Made by a program: the position numbers and the translations under genes
Notes under the pieces: model-generated
Told to the model about the DNA's origin: nothing
The model's database searches: none
The model's input: the letters and a program-made list of their open reading frames with translations, nothing else
NCBI GenBank assembly: GCA_001776275.1
Contig: MFAQ01000038.1
Coordinates: forward strand, 1 to 5,147
Reading direction: 5' to 3'
Source: Candidatus Collierbacteria bacterium RIFOXYD1_FULL_40_9
GTDB taxonomy: Bacteria > Patescibacteriota > Microgenomatia > UBA1400 > MFAQ01
Length of the DNA stretch: 5,147 nt
Shown here: positions 4,904 to 5,147 of the stretch, in pieces
How the letters are laid out: each line of letters starts with the position of its first letter
How positions within the stretch are numbered: the stretch's first letter is position 1

Positions 4904-5147
4904 TTTTTTGAGAATTTGATCCTGGTTCAGGACGAACGCTGGCAGTGTACCTTAAGCATGCAAGTCGAACGGTGAAGTTTGAAGCCGCAAGGCTGAGAAT
5001 GGATCAGTGGCAGACGGGTGAGGAAAGACAGGAATCTACCTTTTTGTGGGGAATAGCTAGCCGAAAGGCTAATTAATACCGCATAAGTCCGCAAGGAGAA
5101 AGACGCAAGTCGCAGAAAGATGAGCCTGTTCGCTATCAGCTAGTTGG
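4904..5147 (+). rRNA. rrs: 16S ribosomal RNA, 5' part, cut by window edge
   Basis: Conserved 16S blocks appear in order: TTTGATCCTGGTTCAG (4915-4930), GACGAACGCTGGC, CATGCAAGTCGAACGG, GACGGGTGAGGAA, GGAATCTACC, AATACCGCATAA, and the final CAGCTAGTTGG near E. coli position 250. The 5' end is placed by aligning TTTGATC to E. coli positions 12-18; it is approximate because the first bases are only a T-run. It is the small-subunit rRNA that decodes mRNA. The sequence is divergent: GGCAGTGTACCTTAAGCATGC replaces the usual GGCGGCGTGCCTAATACATGC (two or more changes), and GAGGAA replaces GAGTAA. The 27F primer site (4911-4930) has two mismatches. This fits a Patescibacteria-like lineage, but the fragment is too short for me to name one. 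Confidence 0.95.

Noticed and set aside
1..5147. CRISPR array, tRNA gene or insertion sequence
   Set aside because: No regularly spaced repeats, no cloverleaf-like conserved tRNA blocks and no transposase frame were seen on either strand.

Overview
The window looks like chromosomal DNA of a small-genome bacterium, most likely from the Candidate Phyla Radiation (Patescibacteria). The evidence is a divergent 16S rRNA gene 5' end with two mismatches in the usual 27F primer site, AT-leaning sequence, compact co-directional genes (several without a Shine-Dalgarno site), and palindromic or low-complexity inserts inside a housekeeping gene. UGA acts as a normal stop here, which argues against the Gracilibacteria/SR1 code. 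The phylum call is an inference from style and partial 16S, not from a database match.

Layout, left to right. Positions 1-497 hold the C-terminal part of an ATP-grasp (RimK-like) ligase. Positions 498-681 are an intergenic stretch with hairpin-forming palindromes. Positions 682-1596 encode a complete second ATP-grasp ligase. Positions 1618-2043 encode an acidic protein of unknown function. Positions 2047-3315 encode MnmA, the tRNA 2-thiouridylase, which is longer than usual because it carries in-frame inserts; one of them is a near-perfect long palindrome. Two small two-span membrane proteins follow (3367-3606 and 3694-3912), each with its own candidate promoter and a good ribosome binding site. 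A plus-strand terminator and a minus-strand terminator then stand back to back (3923-4016). The minus-strand gene 4023-4460 encodes a small SLOG-like Rossmann-fold protein with its own strong promoter. Finally comes an rRNA promoter, a roughly 214-nt structured leader, and the 5' end of 16S rRNA, running off the right edge.

The two ligases, the acidic protein and mnmA are tightly packed on one strand (21 nt and 3 nt gaps for the last three) and may be co-transcribed. MnmA installs the sulfur of 2-thiouridine at tRNA position 34. The ligases probably form an amide bond between a carboxylate and an amine, but their substrates cannot be read from sequence. The most unusual feature is the mobile-looking palindrome translated as part of MnmA, comparable in concept to the Rickettsia palindromic elements. 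A second, weaker point of interest is the paired ATP-grasp ligases beside a Glu-rich small protein.
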